Positions 42,668 to 50,502 of a DNA stretch of 53,362 nt are shown piece after piece (the stretch's first letter is position 1; each line of letters begins with the position of its first letter). Source of the stretch: a virus. Made by a program: the position numbers and the translations under genes. The DNA lies in the IMG/VR virus record IMGVR_UViG_3300027749_000142, positions 1 through 53,362 of that record; one strand, given 5' to 3'. Below the pieces are notes generated by a model. That model was not told the DNA's origin and searched no databases. It saw only the letters and a program-made list of their open reading frames with translations.

Positions 42668-43524
42668 GTTGCTCTCAATAATTCTTCATTTGTGTAAAGG
42701 TGTATCATGTACTTAGACGGGTTGTCCAGTACAGAAGATTGTAAATCACCAGGTCTCCTTGGCAAGACATTTACTTTAAAATCACAATTGTTTACCTTTT
42801 TATATGTGTCTACCATTTGTTTAACAGTCATACCAACACCATGTCCTAGATTTTGTAGGTTCATGGCAGGAGTTTCAATCGCTTGCCAAATTGCATGGCA
42901 AATTTCATTCACGTGTACGTAATCTCTTACAGGAGAACCATCACGTGTTTCATAGTCATCACCATACAAATTGAATTCGCCTGTTTCTTGTGCCTTCATA
43001 AGGTTGTAAAACAAACCATCTACATTAGTAGGAGGAATCCCGTCAGACCCAATAACATTATAAAATCTGAAGATAGTAAAGTCACACTGATGCTTCGCAC
43101 AGAGTTCTTTTACGATATCTTCACCACATCGCTTTGAAAGAGCATATGGACTGACGGGATATTCTGCTGCACCGGTAGATGCAAAAATAAAATTATCGCT
43201 GGCAAAATCTTCTATTACGTTGATTGTGCCTTCAATATTGGTTTTGTAATAGGTTGTTGGCTTGGCCACGGATTCATTAACCCGTACCAAAGCAGCAAGA
43301 TGAATGACACAATCAAACTTGACAGGCCAATGTGCAACGTCCAGTATATAATGCTCAAATATATTCCTAATGTCATGATTAACATAGTGACCATAATTAA
43401 GATCACAAAACACAGGATTTCCTTTAGCCAAATCGAAGCCATAGATTTCATATTCATTCTTCAATAACTTACAGAGGTGTTGACCAATATATCCATTACA
43501 CCCTGTTATCAGTATCTTCTTCAT
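42664..43524 (-). CDS. NAD-dependent sugar-nucleotide epimerase/dehydratase
   Basis: 286 residues from ATG at 43524 (MKKILITGCNGYIGQHL); a TTG four codons upstream has no advantage. The Rossmann motif is GCNGYIG, CVIHLAALVRV follows, FASTGAAEYP supplies the Ser/Thr, and Y127/K131 (YALSKRCGED) are the SDR pair. VRDYVHVNEICHAIWQAIE and LPRRPGDLQSSVLDNPSKYM are typical of the UDP-glucose 4-epimerase-like branch. It may alter surface polysaccharide or supply sugars for DNA or virion glycosylation (inference). Other glycan genes are absent in the window. Confidence 0.88.
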   Translation of the reverse strand: MKKILITGCNGYIGQHLCKLLKNEYEIYGFDLAKGNPVFCDLNYGHYVNHDIRNIFEHYILDVAHWPVKFDCVIHLAALVRVNESVAKPTTYYKTNIEGTINVIEDFASDNFIFASTGAAEYPVSPYALSKRCGEDIVKELCAKHQCDFTIFRFYNVIGSDGIPPTNVDGLFYNLMKAQETGEFNLYGDDYETRDGSPVRDYVHVNEICHAIWQAIETPAMNLQNLGHGVGMTVKQMVDTYKKVNNCDFKVNVLPRRPGDLQSSVLDNPSKYMIHLYTNEELLRAT

Positions 43525-43852
43525 CTTTGTAATCAATTTTATTGATGTATGATAGTTTCTTTTCTTCTGACCATGAACTCATAAAGTGATTGTCTTTTTC
43601 AAACAACTCTAAATATTCTTTCTTTGATAACTCACGAATAGAAGAAATGTTTTCAGCAATATGTTCTTGTGAAAATTCACAAAATTTATCATTGCCAATT
43701 TCACATGTGTGTTCATCAGCAGCATGACTTTCTTCTTTTGCTTCGATTACGTAACGCATACGAAACATAGAGATTGCTTCAACCAAATATAATTTCTTTT
43801 CCATATTTTTCTCCAGACTTTCAATAGTACGTTGTACATCAGAATCACGCAT
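43496..43852 (-). CDS. Acidic helical phage protein
   Basis: 118 residues, Shine-Dalgarno GGAG. KKLYLVEAISMFRMRYVIEA then HTCEIGNDKFCEFSQEHIAE, with two Cys and acidic helices. The fold MxYVIEAxxxxHAxD recalls small phage proteins with a ferredoxin-like strand-helix start. Overlaps the epimerase start by 29 bases. Unknown function. Confidence 0.68.
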   Translation of the reverse strand: MRDSDVQRTIESLEKNMEKKLYLVEAISMFRMRYVIEAKEESHAADEHTCEIGNDKFCEFSQEHIAENISSIRELSKKEYLELFEKDNHFMSSWSEEKKLSYINKIDYKDEEDTDNRV

Positions 43853-44484
43853 TATTTATTCTCCAACTGCTTAACAAAATCCAATAATAATTTATGGTGT
43901 TTACCACCATGCCAATGTGGTTTCATCCACGAATACATATCATACCAAAATTTCTCACTCTCAGGATGGCAACCAATCAATCCTATATTGTCTTTGATAA
44001 CTGCCATTGCATCACCATTCGGGTATGTTGATATTATATCACAATCACCAGTGATAGCGCAACCATCATAGAAAAACATTTTTTCTTTGTTGTTTTTCCA
44101 CAACACATCCATAGCCTTTGGGTGTGGCCGTCTGGTATCTGTATTGGGCCTAGTAATATATTGTGTTATATCTAAATCACTAAAATTGAAATAGTGTTTA
44201 CCTGCCCAATATGCACCCATACAAATACCAAGATACTTGCCACCATTACTTACAAAATCTTTTACTCTTTGTTTATCGTATATGAAAAGATTTTCAAAAG
44301 TTGATGCATCACCAATGCCACCAGGAATGGCAACAATATCAACATCATTAAAGAAACCATCTTCCATCCCATTCTTACTAAAAATTTTAAAACTATATTC
44401 AGAACCAAGTGACTGCATTATACCATTGCAACTCTGAACTGAACATTTTGGATCAGCAACAAAGAGAGCGATTGTAGATTTCAT
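43852..44484 (-). CDS. Class I glutamine amidotransferase-like protein (BPL_N type)
   Basis: 210 residues. VAIPGGIGDASTFENL gives the oxyanion loop. KYLGICMGAYWAG holds the nucleophile elbow with C88, and IGLIGCHPESEKFWYDMYSW supplies the His and Glu. The layout fits the DJ-1/GATase-like BPL_N group. No synthetase domain is fused; a partner is not evident. Could release ammonia or act as a hydrolase/protease; unknown in phages. Confidence 0.78.
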   Translation of the reverse strand: MKSTIALFVADPKCSVQSCNGIMQSLGSEYSFKIFSKNGMEDGFFNDVDIVAIPGGIGDASTFENLFIYDKQRVKDFVSNGGKYLGICMGAYWAGKHYFNFSDLDITQYITRPNTDTRRPHPKAMDVLWKNNKEKMFFYDGCAITGDCDIISTYPNGDAMAVIKDNIGLIGCHPESEKFWYDMYSWMKPHWHGGKHHKLLLDFVKQLENK

Positions 44485-44485
44485 A

Positions 44486-44728
44486 TTATTTGGTTCGATT
44501 TCGCAATTTCATTCCAACCCAAGTACCACAAAAAGCACCAAGACATGCAGGAATTAATAACATATGATTGCTTGTATAATTTACAACGGCTATGGCTGCA
44601 ATAAAAAACACAACCACAGACCATCCACTAGCCTTTAGTGTTTCATTGTTATTAATTGATTTTAAATAAAATGTATAAAATACATCTGTAAAAAATAATG
44701 CAAAAAAAGTTATAGCAATATCAATCAT
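44486..44728 (-). CDS. Small membrane protein
   Basis: 80 residues with three likely spans (DIAITFFALFFTDVFYTFYL; GWSVVVFFIAAIAVVNYT; LLIPACLGAFCGTWVGMKL) and a basic C-terminus. Inner membrane; resembles short DUF-type membrane proteins. It starts one base after the metallophosphoesterase stop. Confidence 0.75.
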   Translation of the reverse strand: MIDIAITFFALFFTDVFYTFYLKSINNNETLKASGWSVVVFFIAAIAVVNYTSNHMLLIPACLGAFCGTWVGMKLRNRTK

Positions 44729-45574
44729 TTAAACTTCTACGTATTGCAATTTAAAATCATCTGCTTGACCTTCGTAGTTAATATATCCACGTGGGTTACA
44801 AACAATACGAGTAGAACCAATCATATAATCAAAGTTGTGGTGAGTATGTCCATGTGTCCACACTTTGATTTGTGGTCGGTCTAGGATAAACTCAGACAAA
44901 TCGGAACTGTATGCACCGTTCACCATCACATCATTTTCATATTGTGGTTTTGTAGACAACTTGCTTGGTGCATGATGACCAACAACCACAATCTTTTCAT
45001 TAGGCAATCCAGAACAAACTTCATCAATCAATTTCAGCATTGCTTTATGTTCAATCACAGATTTTTCTGGAGAAAATTTAGCAGGTCGAGTCTTGAAAAT
45101 TGGTTTATCTTCATCATCAAAAGATTTATAATTCACAACTTCACTAGAATCTTCAATGATACGATAGTCATTCATATAGCTCTTAATGCCATACAAGGTG
45201 TTAGGGTCTTCTTTGTTCATATCAGTCCAAAGAGTACCTGCAATAAAGGTCACATCACCAAATGTAACGAATTCTTTTTCCATTACGTGGATGTTAGTCA
45301 AATCAGCCAATGCAACTTTCAATTGGTCGTAAGACTTAGAAAAGTCACCATGATAGTGCTCATGGTTACCCATAATGTAAATCACATTCTTAAACTCAGC
45401 AGACACCTGTTCAAAAAATGTCATCCAGTTTTCACTACGGGTAGATTCTTTAAGGGCCAAATCTTTGGCAACACAAATATCACCAGACAATACCAACAAA
45501 TCGGCATTTTCTGTATTCTTCAACTCTAGACGACCAAATTCTAGGTGTAGGTCGGAGCAAACAGCAAACTTCAT
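44729..45574 (-). CDS. Calcineurin-like metallophosphoesterase
   Basis: 281 residues. The metal motifs are complete: CSDLHLEF (D8, H10), VLSGDICVA, MGNHEHYHG, VVVGHHAPSK and THGHTHHNFD. The family cleaves phosphate esters, including cyclic nucleotides and RNA or dinucleotide ends. Substrate here unknown; it could cooperate with the RNA ligase or dismantle host signalling nucleotides (inference). Confidence 0.92.
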   Translation of the reverse strand: MKFAVCSDLHLEFGRLELKNTENADLLVLSGDICVAKDLALKESTRSENWMTFFEQVSAEFKNVIYIMGNHEHYHGDFSKSYDQLKVALADLTNIHVMEKEFVTFGDVTFIAGTLWTDMNKEDPNTLYGIKSYMNDYRIIEDSSEVVNYKSFDDEDKPIFKTRPAKFSPEKSVIEHKAMLKLIDEVCSGLPNEKIVVVGHHAPSKLSTKPQYENDVMVNGAYSSDLSEFILDRPQIKVWTHGHTHHNFDYMIGSTRIVCNPRGYINYEGQADDFKLQYVEV

Positions 45575-45575
45575 T

Positions 45576-45755
45576 TTAAGCCTCTTTAATTTTCATTCGT
45601 TGACTAAAGGTCATCATCCATTCCTTTACGATATCACGTGATTCGTATCGGTCTAATCCAAATTCTGTACGCACATAATTTGGACTCTCAAACATATTAC
45701 AAATACCAGACTCTCTCAGATTATCTAGGTACTCAAAAATTTCATCTTTATTCAT
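45576..45755 (-). CDS. 59-residue helical protein
   Basis: MNKDEIFEYLDNLRESGICN, MFESPNYVRTEFGLDRYESR, DIVKEWMMTFSQRMK. ATGA overlap with the next gene upstream and a one-base gap to the metallophosphoesterase start mark it as a true gene. The arrangement helix-loop-helix with FGLDRYESRDIVKEWM resembles small phage proteins of unknown function. Confidence 0.75.
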   Translation of the reverse strand: MNKDEIFEYLDNLRESGICNMFESPNYVRTEFGLDRYESRDIVKEWMMTFSQRMKIKEA

Positions 45756-46111
45756 TCTGATTCTGGTTTGTTATTGAGTAATTTTTCAATTGCGGATTCT
45801 TGTAGGCCTTCACTGACAACCTTTAGGTTTTCTTCCCATAAGAGTTCACATATTTTTTTATTGTTTGTGAGTGAATGACATTCTTTCATATATTGTTTTT
45901 TTCCTAAAAATTCTGATGTATCATTGTTCGATATAGATACAGTGCCGTGAGTAAATACGACAAAACAAAAGCAAGCCACCGCCCCGGCAATTAGATATTG
46001 CCAATAGGCAACAAGAATTGTACCAACAATAAGCACCGCAACAACCAAAAGAATAATGTGTTCTAGGGTTGATTGCGATACATTGAGGTATGCTAACATT
46101 TGTTCGTACAT
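45752..46111 (-). CDS. Membrane protein with soluble C-terminal helix
   Basis: 119 residues, two spans at about 18-58 (IILLVVAVLIVGTILVAYWQ; YLIAGAVACFCFVVFTHGTV). A ~60-residue helical domain with two Cys follows (KECHSLTNNKKICELLWEEN). Unknown role; the neighbouring lipoprotein gene suggests a cell-envelope pair. Confidence 0.72.
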   Translation of the reverse strand: MYEQMLAYLNVSQSTLEHIILLVVAVLIVGTILVAYWQYLIAGAVACFCFVVFTHGTVSISNNDTSEFLGKKQYMKECHSLTNNKKICELLWEENLKVVSEGLQESAIEKLLNNKPESE

Positions 46112-46116
46112 ATTAA

Positions 46117-46437
46117 TTACGGTCTTTTAGGATTACAATGAACATTCACAGCAGTTAACACACGACCAAACTCGGTACGTTGTGTAACATATTCAACAAA
46201 AGGTCTCATGCCGACAGTGTAACATTGCTCAGAGGCAGAAATTACTTCTGTTCTAGTTAATGCACGTGCTTCGAATTCAGGAATCTGTCCATAACCTTTT
46301 GTTATTTCATTTTGAACAGGGTCTTTAATTGGTGACGATTTACTATCAACATCCCGAACAGGCGCATAACCCATACGAGGTGTTGATGAGCATGCTGCCA
46401 CTACCAATACGATTGGTACTAACAATAGTGCTTTCAT
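46117..46437 (-). CDS. Lipoprotein
   Basis: 106 residues. MKALLLVPIVLVVAACSSTP has a clear lipobox (VVAAC), so the mature protein is lipid-anchored at C16. The rest (GYGQIPEFEARALTRTEVIS, ASEQCYTVGMRPFVEYVTQR) has a conserved-looking small domain with two Cys. Phage lipoproteins may act in lysis (spanin) or superinfection exclusion; no spanin-like pair is evident. Confidence 0.8.
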   Translation of the reverse strand: MKALLLVPIVLVVAACSSTPRMGYAPVRDVDSKSSPIKDPVQNEITKGYGQIPEFEARALTRTEVISASEQCYTVGMRPFVEYVTQRTEFGRVLTAVNVHCNPKRP

Positions 46438-46440
46438 TTT

Positions 46441-46716
46441 TTACCAGTCTCTTTCAGATACTTCAAATGTTGTATCAATCGAACCATCAGGATTATGTGT
46501 GATTGTGGCACCAACTTCAATGTCTTCATCACCAAAAGAATGGTTACCAAATTCTTCTTCTAATGCAACATTCAAAGTGTATGCAGCATTTTTAAACAAG
46601 TCACCATCACTATCAAGCCGGCAACGTGATACCAATGCATTGACCAAAATCATTTCTTCTTGAGTAAGAAGCAAACGATACATTTTAACACTATTTTTAT
46701 ATTTCAATTTTTTCAT
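46441..46716 (-). CDS. Small conserved protein, unknown
   Basis: 91 residues. MYRLLLTQEEMILVNALVSR is a short strand-helix unit, followed by an acidic half (EFGNHSFGDEDIEVGATITH; DGSIDTTFEVSERDW). No family recognised. It lies between lipoprotein and MGLDMY genes with 1-3 base gaps. Confidence 0.68.
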   Translation of the reverse strand: MKKLKYKNSVKMYRLLLTQEEMILVNALVSRCRLDSDGDLFKNAAYTLNVALEEEFGNHSFGDEDIEVGATITHNPDGSIDTTFEVSERDW

Positions 46717-46717
46717 A

Positions 46718-47095
46718 TTACCACCATGAATTATAATAAACCGTTTTACCCTCTTTCAAGGATATACGGCACTTTTGTATAAACATCAAATCTTCTTTCA
46801 AAGATTCAAGGTCGGGAGGGTTATCACCAAAGAAAAACCCTTGCGTTTGCGGAAGACTTTCATTTAGCAAATCATTTTGCAATTGATCCAAATCTTCCAC
46901 GGTAAGTTGAACAGGTACACAATTGAAACTCTCTTTTGTACCGCCTTTAGCACGATACAATTGTTCCATCCAACCATGAAGGTCGTGGTGTTTGCGCCAG
47001 TACTGCAATTCTTCATTTTCAGAATCTTGTGCAATTGTAAACTGGTCAATAGATTTTTCTTTTGACACAGCGAAAGCATACATATCGAGACCCAT
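46718..47095 (-). CDS. Conserved phage protein (MGLDMY type)
   Basis: 125 residues. MGLDMYAFAVSKEKS, LQYWRKHHDLHGWMEQLYRA, KESFNCVPVQLTVEDLDQLQ and TQGFFFGDNPP form a well-known family in phages and some bacteria. It is sometimes annotated as phosphoglycerate kinase-like in databases without support. Function unknown; the conserved YWRKHxxLHGWM stretch is the best mark. Confidence 0.82.
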   Translation of the reverse strand: MGLDMYAFAVSKEKSIDQFTIAQDSENEELQYWRKHHDLHGWMEQLYRAKGGTKESFNCVPVQLTVEDLDQLQNDLLNESLPQTQGFFFGDNPPDLESLKEDLMFIQKCRISLKEGKTVYYNSWW

Positions 47096-47098
47096 TTT

Positions 47099-47467
47099 TT
47101 AACCTTTTAATTTAGCAGCAACTAATTCTTTTTCAACCGACTCTGTAAAAGAGTTATCGGATTTTTGTACTTCAATTCCACTTGGTGATGGCGTCTTGGC
47201 TTTACCAATGTATCGACCTTCAGCATTGAACTCGGTGAAGTTAAGCAACTGATAACCAGTCACAGCACGGCCAGTTTTGTGAACTCGCACAATGCCGCCA
47301 TCTTTACGAATATTGTAAATGTTGGTGGACAATCGATATAGAACCGATTCTTGGTCCGTGTCTTTAAACACATCACGGATTTCTGTGGGTGACACCGGTT
47401 TGCCAGATAGCAAAACAACGGTGATTTTTTCGTGGCGATTTGGTTTGCCTTTGCGAACTGTATTCAT
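47099..47467 (-). CDS. Possible winged-helix DNA-binding protein
   Basis: 122 residues, Shine-Dalgarno AAAGGA. HEKITVVLLSGKPVSPTEIR, DVF, then VLYRLSTNIYNIRKDGGIVR, VHKTGRAVTGYQLLN fits a helix-turn-helix followed by a beta wing. A role in transcription control is plausible because it has its own promoter. The C-terminal 40 residues are charged and probably disordered. Family name not known to me. Confidence 0.65.
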   Translation of the reverse strand: MNTVRKGKPNRHEKITVVLLSGKPVSPTEIRDVFKDTDQESVLYRLSTNIYNIRKDGGIVRVHKTGRAVTGYQLLNFTEFNAEGRYIGKAKTPSPSGIEVQKSDNSFTESVEKELVAAKLKG

Positions 47468-47498
47468 AATATATTTCCTTTTCGATTCAATTTATACA

Positions 47499-47527
47499 AT
47501 TATAACGGATAACGGACTGGTTGGCAA
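47499..47527 (-). promoter_or_regulatory. sigma70-type promoter (TTGCCA class) for the 47467 operon
   Basis: TTGCCA (47527-47522), 17 bases, TATAAT (47504-47499) on the minus strand, 32 bases before the ATG at 47467. Confidence 0.82.
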
Positions 47528-47533
47528 GCATTA

Positions 47534-48676
47534 TCATGCTGACTGTTGTTCCGTTGCAACAACTTCCGGTGCTGCTGTGTTGGCAGGACTTTCAACCGAA
47601 CTATCAACTTTAGAATAGAGGTCTAGGAATGCCATCTTAGTGTCCTCATCAAAACGATTCACACATAGGCGAATTGCTTTCATGCGGTCATTGTAGATAT
47701 CATATGCCTTGGCAATGTGAACCAAACGGCGAGTGGAGATAATCTCATCGATACCACCATTATTATACGTTTGGCGAACCACATCAGCCCATGTACACAA
47801 ATAGTCTACAAACTTTTCATCCTTAATAAGAGGTGTAAGAATTTTCTTCTCAGTCTTCATGTCGGGATATTCCTGTTCTACCGTAATTGGAAATCTTTCC
47901 AAGAAAGCATCATCAAGAATTTGGGAGAGATAACGGCCTTCATCTGAACCTTTACCTTTTGTATTGGCAGTAGCAATTACATTAAAACCATTGGCGGGAT
48001 AAATCACTTCGCCTGTCTTCTTATTGTAATATGGTTTACCTTCTAAAATGCCTTGTAAACACATTAACTTATTGGATCCACGGTCAACTTCATCTATCAA
48101 ACAAATTGCACCTTTCTTCATTGCTTGAATAACAGGACCATCTTTGTATGCCGTATTGCCATTAATCAACTGATAACCACCAAGCAAATCGGTTTCATCA
48201 GTTTCAATAGAGATATTAATACGAATACATTCACGATTCAATACGGCACATACTTGCTCGACCATGAGAGTCTTGCCGTTGCCAGATAAACCAGTAATAA
48301 AGATAGGATAGAACATCCTAGATTTTACAATACCTGTTAGGTCTTTAAAGAAACCAAAAGGCACATAATCGGGATATTTTGCAGGGATTGCTGCATCAGA
48401 TTCATCGACCAATTTAGGTTGGCGTAGAGATACGACTTGGCCATAATCAACAAGTTCAGGAGTTTTTTCATTTGTAGTTTGTTTCACAGGAATTCCAGAG
48501 AATGGTACACGATATTGACCACGGTCAGCACGAAAATCAGACTTGGTAACCAACCAATAAGGATAGGGTACGCCAGATTCTGATACCACACGATTGATAT
48601 CTTCACGACTTACAATAGCTTCCGAACCAAATTTGGATTCACAAGCAGTAACGAAAGCTAAAGCATTCTTATTCAT
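47534..48676 (-). CDS. cobS: CobS-like AAA+ ATPase (MoxR group)
   Basis: 380 residues, RBS AAAGG. Walker A GLSGNGKT (129-136), Walker B AICLIDEVDRG, sensor NVIATANTKGKG and an arginine-finger-like DDAFLERFPITVEQ are all visible. The same protein is called CobS in cyanophages by similarity to the cobaltochelatase ATPase subunit, but no CobT partner lies in the window, so a metal-chelatase role is unproven. The N-terminal 100 residues may be a substrate-binding region. Own promoter. Confidence 0.85.
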   Translation of the reverse strand: MNKNALAFVTACESKFGSEAIVSREDINRVVSESGVPYPYWLVTKSDFRADRGQYRVPFSGIPVKQTTNEKTPELVDYGQVVSLRQPKLVDESDAAIPAKYPDYVPFGFFKDLTGIVKSRMFYPIFITGLSGNGKTLMVEQVCAVLNRECIRINISIETDETDLLGGYQLINGNTAYKDGPVIQAMKKGAICLIDEVDRGSNKLMCLQGILEGKPYYNKKTGEVIYPANGFNVIATANTKGKGSDEGRYLSQILDDAFLERFPITVEQEYPDMKTEKKILTPLIKDEKFVDYLCTWADVVRQTYNNGGIDEIISTRRLVHIAKAYDIYNDRMKAIRLCVNRFDEDTKMAFLDLYSKVDSSVESPANTAAPEVVATEQQSA

Positions 48677-48718
48677 TTAAAACCTTTCATAATATAAATT
48701 CAAACGGCTACATACCGT

Positions 48719-48747
48719 ATTATACAGACTTGCCGTTTCAATGGCAA
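48719..48747 (-). promoter_or_regulatory. sigma70-type promoter (TTGCCA class) for the CobS-like gene
   Basis: TTGCCA (48747-48742), 17 bases, TATAAT (48724-48719) on the minus strand, with predicted start ~48712 and a leader of ~36 bases. Confidence 0.82.
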
Positions 48748-48755
48748 GCCGTATA

Positions 48756-49604
48756 TCAACCGCAAATGGTATACTCAGCCAAGTTAGCCCAATTCTTACC
48801 AGCACTCTTACGAATCTTGGTAACTTGAATAAGAGTCCGTAAGGACATTTCTTTGACTGAATCTTTAAGGTGGTCAATCAAATCCATAGCATCTTGTTTG
48901 TGCTTCTTATCAAATTCTGGCATAAACTCACCGGAATCTAACAGGAAACGCATACGTTCAACCTTTTGCTCTGTAGACATTGACAAGTCAACTGCCATAG
49001 AACGGGAAATAATTGCTTGGTCTAAAGTGGCAGAAGACAAATTAGAGATAAAAACCACACGACCTTTAAACTCAAAGGATTGTGGCAAGTCTTCATCTTT
49101 AAGGTCAGCACGCCATGAAATGATACGGCGAGAGTAGGAATCCAACGCACCTTTTAACAGGTTGAGGGAGACTGGATCACGCAACACCGAATCACAATCA
49201 TCAAATACCACAACTGAAGAACGGTTTTCATACAATGTACGGTACAATCCTTTTGGTGTAGAATAACCCTTGATAACAAGGTAAGAATTAGCCGGCATTT
49301 TCTCACCAACGGAGAATTCTTCGAGCAATGATACATCACGGAGACCAGCATCATTCAAGGCCTTGGTGATGGTAAAGGACTTACCAAGACCACCAGGACC
49401 AGTCACCACAACGGATGCTTGTTCGCCTTTGCACAACATATTAACCATGTCGGTAACGAATCCAAAGCGCTCATTGATAGTAAAACGGGATTCTACTACT
49501 GGCATTGGCACTTTGGCCGATGCAATAGGAGTGATTCCTAGGTTGTGCATAGCAATGCGCTTGGCGGTCATACGAACACCGGTTTTTGGTACACCACGTG
49601 GCAT
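48756..49604 (-). CDS. P-loop/AAA ATPase, second of a pair
   Basis: 282 residues, RBS AAAGGA. A basic N-terminus (MPRGVPKTGVRMTAKR) leads to Walker A GPGGLGKS (69-76), Walker B SVVVFDDCDSVL, sensor-like VVFISNLSSATLDQAIISRS and a C-terminal helical lid. Recurring in T4-like aquatic phages as an unnamed ATPase. It sits upstream of the CobS-like gene, each with the same promoter type, so they may form a joint machine (inference). Confidence 0.82.
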   Translation of the reverse strand: MPRGVPKTGVRMTAKRIAMHNLGITPIASAKVPMPVVESRFTINERFGFVTDMVNMLCKGEQASVVVTGPGGLGKSFTITKALNDAGLRDVSLLEEFSVGEKMPANSYLVIKGYSTPKGLYRTLYENRSSVVVFDDCDSVLRDPVSLNLLKGALDSYSRRIISWRADLKDEDLPQSFEFKGRVVFISNLSSATLDQAIISRSMAVDLSMSTEQKVERMRFLLDSGEFMPEFDKKHKQDAMDLIDHLKDSVKEMSLRTLIQVTKIRKSAGKNWANLAEYTICG

Positions 49605-49635
49605 AAAAAGTCCTTTTCTTGATTCAATATAGAGT

Positions 49636-49663
49636 ATTATACAGGAACCTTACCACTTGGCAA
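49636..49663 (-). promoter_or_regulatory. sigma70-type promoter (TTGCCA class) for the 49604 gene
   Basis: TTGCCA (49663-49658), 16 bases, TATAAT (49641-49636) on the minus strand, ~32 bases before the start codon. Confidence 0.78.
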
Positions 49664-49674
49664 GCATACTGTAT

Positions 49675-49701
49675 AATACTCCACTTTTTTGGTGGAGTAT
49701 T
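49675..49701 (-). terminator. 10-bp hairpin between two operons
   Basis: AATACTCCAC / GTGGAGTATT with loop CAAAAAA on the minus strand (loop ttttttg on plus), eight bases past the stop of the 71-residue gene and just before the next promoter. There is no T-run after the stem, so it is a weak terminator or an mRNA 3' stabiliser. Confidence 0.55.
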
Positions 49702-49709
49702 GTGTTGTA

Positions 49710-49925
49710 TTAATCCAACAGTACCATGTATTCCTGCGGGAAGAATTTACGGAACCAGTCTAGACCTTTGCGAACGGTTTTATAATCTCCAGCCATCTCC
49801 GCACCACGTATGGAATCGTATACAGCGACCGCTTCAGGTACCAACATAACGCCTTCACCAGAAAATGGGTTCTTAATAAGGACAGGTTCTGAGTCCAAAA
49901 TCATACAATCAAAAGGTAATTTCAT
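49710..49925 (-). CDS. Small conserved phage protein
   Basis: 71 residues. MKLPFDCMILDSEPVLIKNP, then EAVAVYDSIRGAEMAGDYKT, VRKGLDWFRKFFPQEYMVLL. A helical C-terminal half with the motif GLDWFRKxFPxEYMxLLD, present in many T4-like phages. Unknown function. ATGA overlap with the gene before it; last gene before the hairpin. Confidence 0.75.
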   Translation of the reverse strand: MKLPFDCMILDSEPVLIKNPFSGEGVMLVPEAVAVYDSIRGAEMAGDYKTVRKGLDWFRKFFPQEYMVLLD

Positions 49926-50116
49926 TTTAAATTCTCCAAAATTTCACGAGCCATATCAGTATCATCACATTTATCAAACATAGCAGCCACAATCATATCA
50001 CGAACTACAGCAACTTCGGGGTCTTTGCAAAACATCTTGGCTTGTTCTGGTGTACAAGACCATAACAAATCCGCAATTTTAACTTGTCTCTTACTGAAGC
50101 CTTCAATACGAATCAT
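49922..50116 (-). CDS. Small helical protein
   Basis: 64 residues from ATG at 50116 (MIRIEGFSKRQVKIADLLWS). This start gives a 14-base overlap with the preceding gene and a sensible product. A longer reading to 50230 would lie mostly over that gene. CTPEQAKMFCKDPEVAVVRD and a C-terminal helix suggest a small binding protein. Unknown. Confidence 0.7.
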   Translation of the reverse strand: MIRIEGFSKRQVKIADLLWSCTPEQAKMFCKDPEVAVVRDMIVAAMFDKCDDTDMAREILENLK

Positions 50117-50342
50117 CGAATCCGCCAAAATCACCATAATCTTCATTGGTGCCAAAACCGGCGGATGCCAATGCTTCAGCATCCGATTCATGGTCAAAAC
50201 CAGAATCATCAAAGAATAACTTTTCTTCAATATCTAATACAACTTTAATTGGAATGCCAAATGAATTGGCAACTTCTTCTGGCGTATGACCATCAATCAA
50301 CATTTGTTCAATATCTACTGACATTTCTTTTACTTTACCCAT
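50103..50342 (-). CDS. Small acidic protein with HTH-like part
   Basis: 79 residues from ATG at 50342, set by the Shine-Dalgarno GGAGGAA five bases ahead. MSVDIEQMLIDGHTPEEVAN, SFGIPIKVVLDIEEKLF looks like a helix-turn-helix of the sigma/terminase-small type. The tail is very acidic and Gly-rich (ASAGFGTNEDYGDFGGFDDS). Function unknown. Confidence 0.7.
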   Translation of the reverse strand: MGKVKEMSVDIEQMLIDGHTPEEVANSFGIPIKVVLDIEEKLFFDDSGFDHESDAEALASAGFGTNEDYGDFGGFDDSY

Positions 50343-50343
50343 G

Positions 50344-50502
50344 TTATTCCTCCAAAGAATCAAGTGCTTCACATATGCAGCTATCAGCCACACTCATAAG
50401 GGATTCTAAACTAATATCACCCTCTTGGCAAGCATCATGGTACACATCCGACAATAACTTCTGCGCCTGTTGTAATTTTGCAACAATTTCTTGGTCACTC
50501 AT
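50344..50502 (-). CDS. 52-residue acidic helical protein
   Basis: MSDQEIVAKLQQAQKLLSDV, YHDACQEGDISLESLMSVAD, SCICEALDSLEE. It overlaps the RNA-ligase stop by four bases (ATGA), and its own end carries the Shine-Dalgarno of the next gene. Two helices, three Cys. Unknown role. A TTGCCA-N17-TAGAAT sequence inside it (50431-50403) is a weak candidate promoter for the downstream genes. Confidence 0.72.
   Translation of the reverse strand: MSDQEIVAKLQQAQKLLSDVYHDACQEGDISLESLMSVADSCICEALDSLEE

Noticed and set aside
43853-43860. AATAAATA as a late promoter before the 118-residue gene
   Set aside because: It is directly adjacent to the start codon and sits between a good GGAG site and the ATG, in an early-type gene region; chance in AT-rich DNA is more likely.
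50117-50230. N-terminal extension of the 64-residue protein to 50230
   Set aside because: It would run nearly the whole way through the preceding gene in another frame; ATG at 50116 gives a compact product and a normal small overlap.
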